From NCBI RefSeq assembly GCF_030730925.1, contig NZ_JAVAMB010000007.1, positions 124,001 through 188,000 on the forward strand: a DNA stretch of 64,000 nucleotides, written 5' to 3'. How positions within the stretch are numbered: position 1 is the stretch's first letter; every line of letters starts with the position of its first letter. This document shows, in pieces, positions 63,143-64,000 of the stretch. The notes beneath the pieces were generated by a model, which searched no databases, was not told the origin of the DNA, and saw only the letters and a list, made by a program, of their open reading frames with translations. A program made the translations under genes and the position numbers. This DNA comes from Flavobacterium sp. DG2-3. Its GTDB lineage: Bacteria > Bacteroidota > Bacteroidia > Flavobacteriales > Flavobacteriaceae.

Positions 63143-63159
63143 TATAACAGTTTTAATTT

Positions 63160-63417
63160 TTAGAAATCATTATTAGCATTGTCTTGAGAATCATGACCTC
63201 CCTGCTTTACAAGCTTATTATAAATCCCTAAAAGTAAAAATGGCGCTGCCCATTGTCCTACAGATAGTACGCTGTGATTTTTACCAAACATTTTAAGGCA
63301 AGCGATGTTCCCATCGATGCTAGGGACCATACAAATAGATATCTGAATGTATTTTTTGACCTCTGTTCCTCGATTGCTTTGGCAGTTTTTCCTTCGGTTT
63401 TTTCGTTTTCTAATATT
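63160..63417 (-). pseudogene. small membrane-protein gene with several frameshifts
   Basis: Pieces in three frames form one flavobacterial protein: ENEKTEGKTAKAIEEQRSK, then HSDIYLY, then WSLASMGTSLALKC, then GKNHSVLSVGQWAAPFLLLG and IYNKLVKQGGHDSQDNANNDF to TAA at 63160-63162. Shifts lie near 63345 (A-run in TCAAAAAATACATT), about 63330 and about 63283 (TGTTTGGTAAAAATC, one base missing). The first residue expected to be Met is TTA. The intact protein would have about 85 residues and two membrane helices. Function unknown. Confidence 0.7.
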
Positions 63418-63489
63418 ATGACAGGAAAATTTATGGGTTCTGTTTTAATACGTGCCTGATATAAAAATGAATGTTGCTTATAAATTAAA

Positions 63490-63562
63490 ATGCGAATTTC
63501 ACGAACTAGCACAGATTTTTGCAAATAATTCACAAGTAATAGTGTCTATTCGTGAAATTCGT
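63490..63562. repeat. inverted repeat of the GAATTTCACGAA type
   Basis: GCGAATTTCACGAA (63490-63503) and TTCGTGAAATTCGTG (63549-63563) are inverted copies with a spacer of about 45 nt that includes CACAAGTAATAGTG. Similar sequences recur in flavobacterial intergenic regions as far as I recall. It lies between the frameshifted gene and the acidic-protein gene. Confidence 0.5.
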
Positions 63563-63590
63563 GTTTTAATTTTTTAAGTCTCTATTTTTA

Positions 63591-63857
63591 TTAACTGTTG
63601 GTAGATGCGCTTCCTGAACTTCCTGCCCCGCCGCTATTGTCGTTGCCTCGGTTTTCGTCTCTTTCAGTTTCTTCAAACTCATCCTCATTTTCCCAGTCTC
63701 CAGTATTTGGTTTTTGAGCGGGATCTCTTTGGTTTTCTCCTTTTTCGTTTTCTTCCTTGTCAGAAAAAAACAATTCTTCTCCCGGAATTGGATTCCATTT
63801 GGGCATTTGATTTTCCCTATCAGATTGTGATTCTTTATTATTGTTGAAAATTTCCAT
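63591..63857 (-). CDS. small acidic low-complexity protein
   Basis: 88 residues from the Met at 63857 (MEIFNNNKESQSDRENQMPKW). Rich in E, N and D, disordered, ending GGAGSSGSASTNS. The motif NTGDWENEDEFEETERDEN is shared with the protein at 31035-31259. Unknown function; a stress- or desiccation-related hydrophilin role is only a guess. Confidence 0.65.
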   Translation of the reverse strand: MEIFNNNKESQSDRENQMPKWNPIPGEELFFSDKEENEKGENQRDPAQKPNTGDWENEDEFEETERDENRGNDNSGGAGSSGSASTNS

Positions 63858-63903
63858 AATGCATCTTTTAAATGATATCAAATTAAATCACTCGTTATTG
63901 TCA

Positions 63904-63940
63904 AAAAACCTGTAAATAGGATGGCACTTATTTAAAGGTT
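63904..63940 (-). terminator. intrinsic terminator
   Basis: AAAAACCTGTAAATA pairs with TATTTAAAGGTTTTT. It lies downstream, on the minus strand, of the partial gene at 63962. Confidence 0.6.
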
Positions 63941-63961
63941 TTTATCTAAATCTACAGTCCA

Positions 63962-64000
63962 TTATTCTTCACTTTGCTGATCTTCCTCAGTAGCATCGAA
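63962..64000 (-). CDS. partial gene running off the window end
   Basis: The minus strand reads FDATEEDQQSEE then TAA (63962-63964). Acidic C-terminal tail of a gene that starts beyond the window, supported by the terminator just after it. No identification is possible. Confidence 0.45.
   Translation of the reverse strand, partial: FDATEEDQQSEE

Overview
The window reads as chromosomal DNA of a Flavobacterium-like member of the Bacteroidota. The evidence is AT-rich intergenic DNA, promoters with a TAnnTTTG-type -7 element, weak Shine-Dalgarno signals, SusC/D-independent lipoproteins with a Bacteroidota-type lipobox, and many protein families typical of that group (DUF3570, DUF6428, DUF3606, SPW, multi-PAS kinases with the SHDLQEPLRK H-box). 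I saw no rRNA, tRNA, CRISPR array or intact transposase. It looks like an accessory, stress-oriented region with many decaying genes.

Layout. 1-1,400: relics and an XRE regulator. 1,857-5,444: two SDR-type genes and glutamyl-tRNA reductase. 5,718-9,995: a globin-like lipoprotein pair, a VIT-transporter fragment, and a damaged thioredoxin/ApbE/DUF3570 cluster. 10,084-13,758: a secreted protein, an amidohydrolase with a divergent AraC regulator, and RidA. 13,825-18,082: two alpha/beta hydrolases, a broken cupin, Dps and an AraC regulator, three of them under near-identical promoters. 18,413-23,229: arsenic and chromate resistance (arsR, arsN-like, DUF6428, LMW arsenate reductase, ACR3, a DoxX pseudogene, chrA). 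24,057-30,583: a DUF4382 lipoprotein, then a redox/quinone cluster (AraC, NAD(P)H oxidoreductase, Gfo/Idh, ABM monooxygenase, Crp, MRJP-type protein) with CRP-like operators. 31,035-38,067: a visibly more GC-rich stretch with LigD, small stress-type proteins, an AraC-type HTH protein, a response regulator with a truncated copy, and several relics and structured repeats.

38,350-42,957 is a complete stressosome-type operon on the minus strand: RsbR, RsbS, RsbT, an RsbT-like/SpoIIE phosphatase fusion, then a histidine kinase with an RsbT-like N-terminus, followed by the C-terminal relic of an RsbQ-like hydrolase. Upstream lies a three-PAS histidine kinase (44,144). 46,312-50,730 is a four-gene oxidation operon (sorbosone-dehydrogenase-like, SMP-30-like, catalase-family, Gfo/Idh). 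51,072-54,829 encodes a three-subunit molybdenum hydroxylase of PaoABC type. 55,023-64,000 holds an SPW membrane protein, a six-hairpin-glycosidase-like protein, a DUF6766 membrane protein, a DEAD/DEAH helicase, an SDR, a DHA2 MFS exporter, a frameshifted small membrane-protein gene and an acidic small protein.

How it works together: much of the window is plausibly a general stress and detoxification reserve. It has sensing (stressosome, PAS kinases, Crp/AraC), oxidant and electrophile handling (Dps, catalase family, quinone reductase, ABM monooxygenase, molybdenum hydroxylase, RidA), metal-oxyanion export and DNA repair (LigD). About a dozen frameshifted, nonsense-interrupted or truncated genes suggest relaxed selection, or else homopolymer errors in the assembly.
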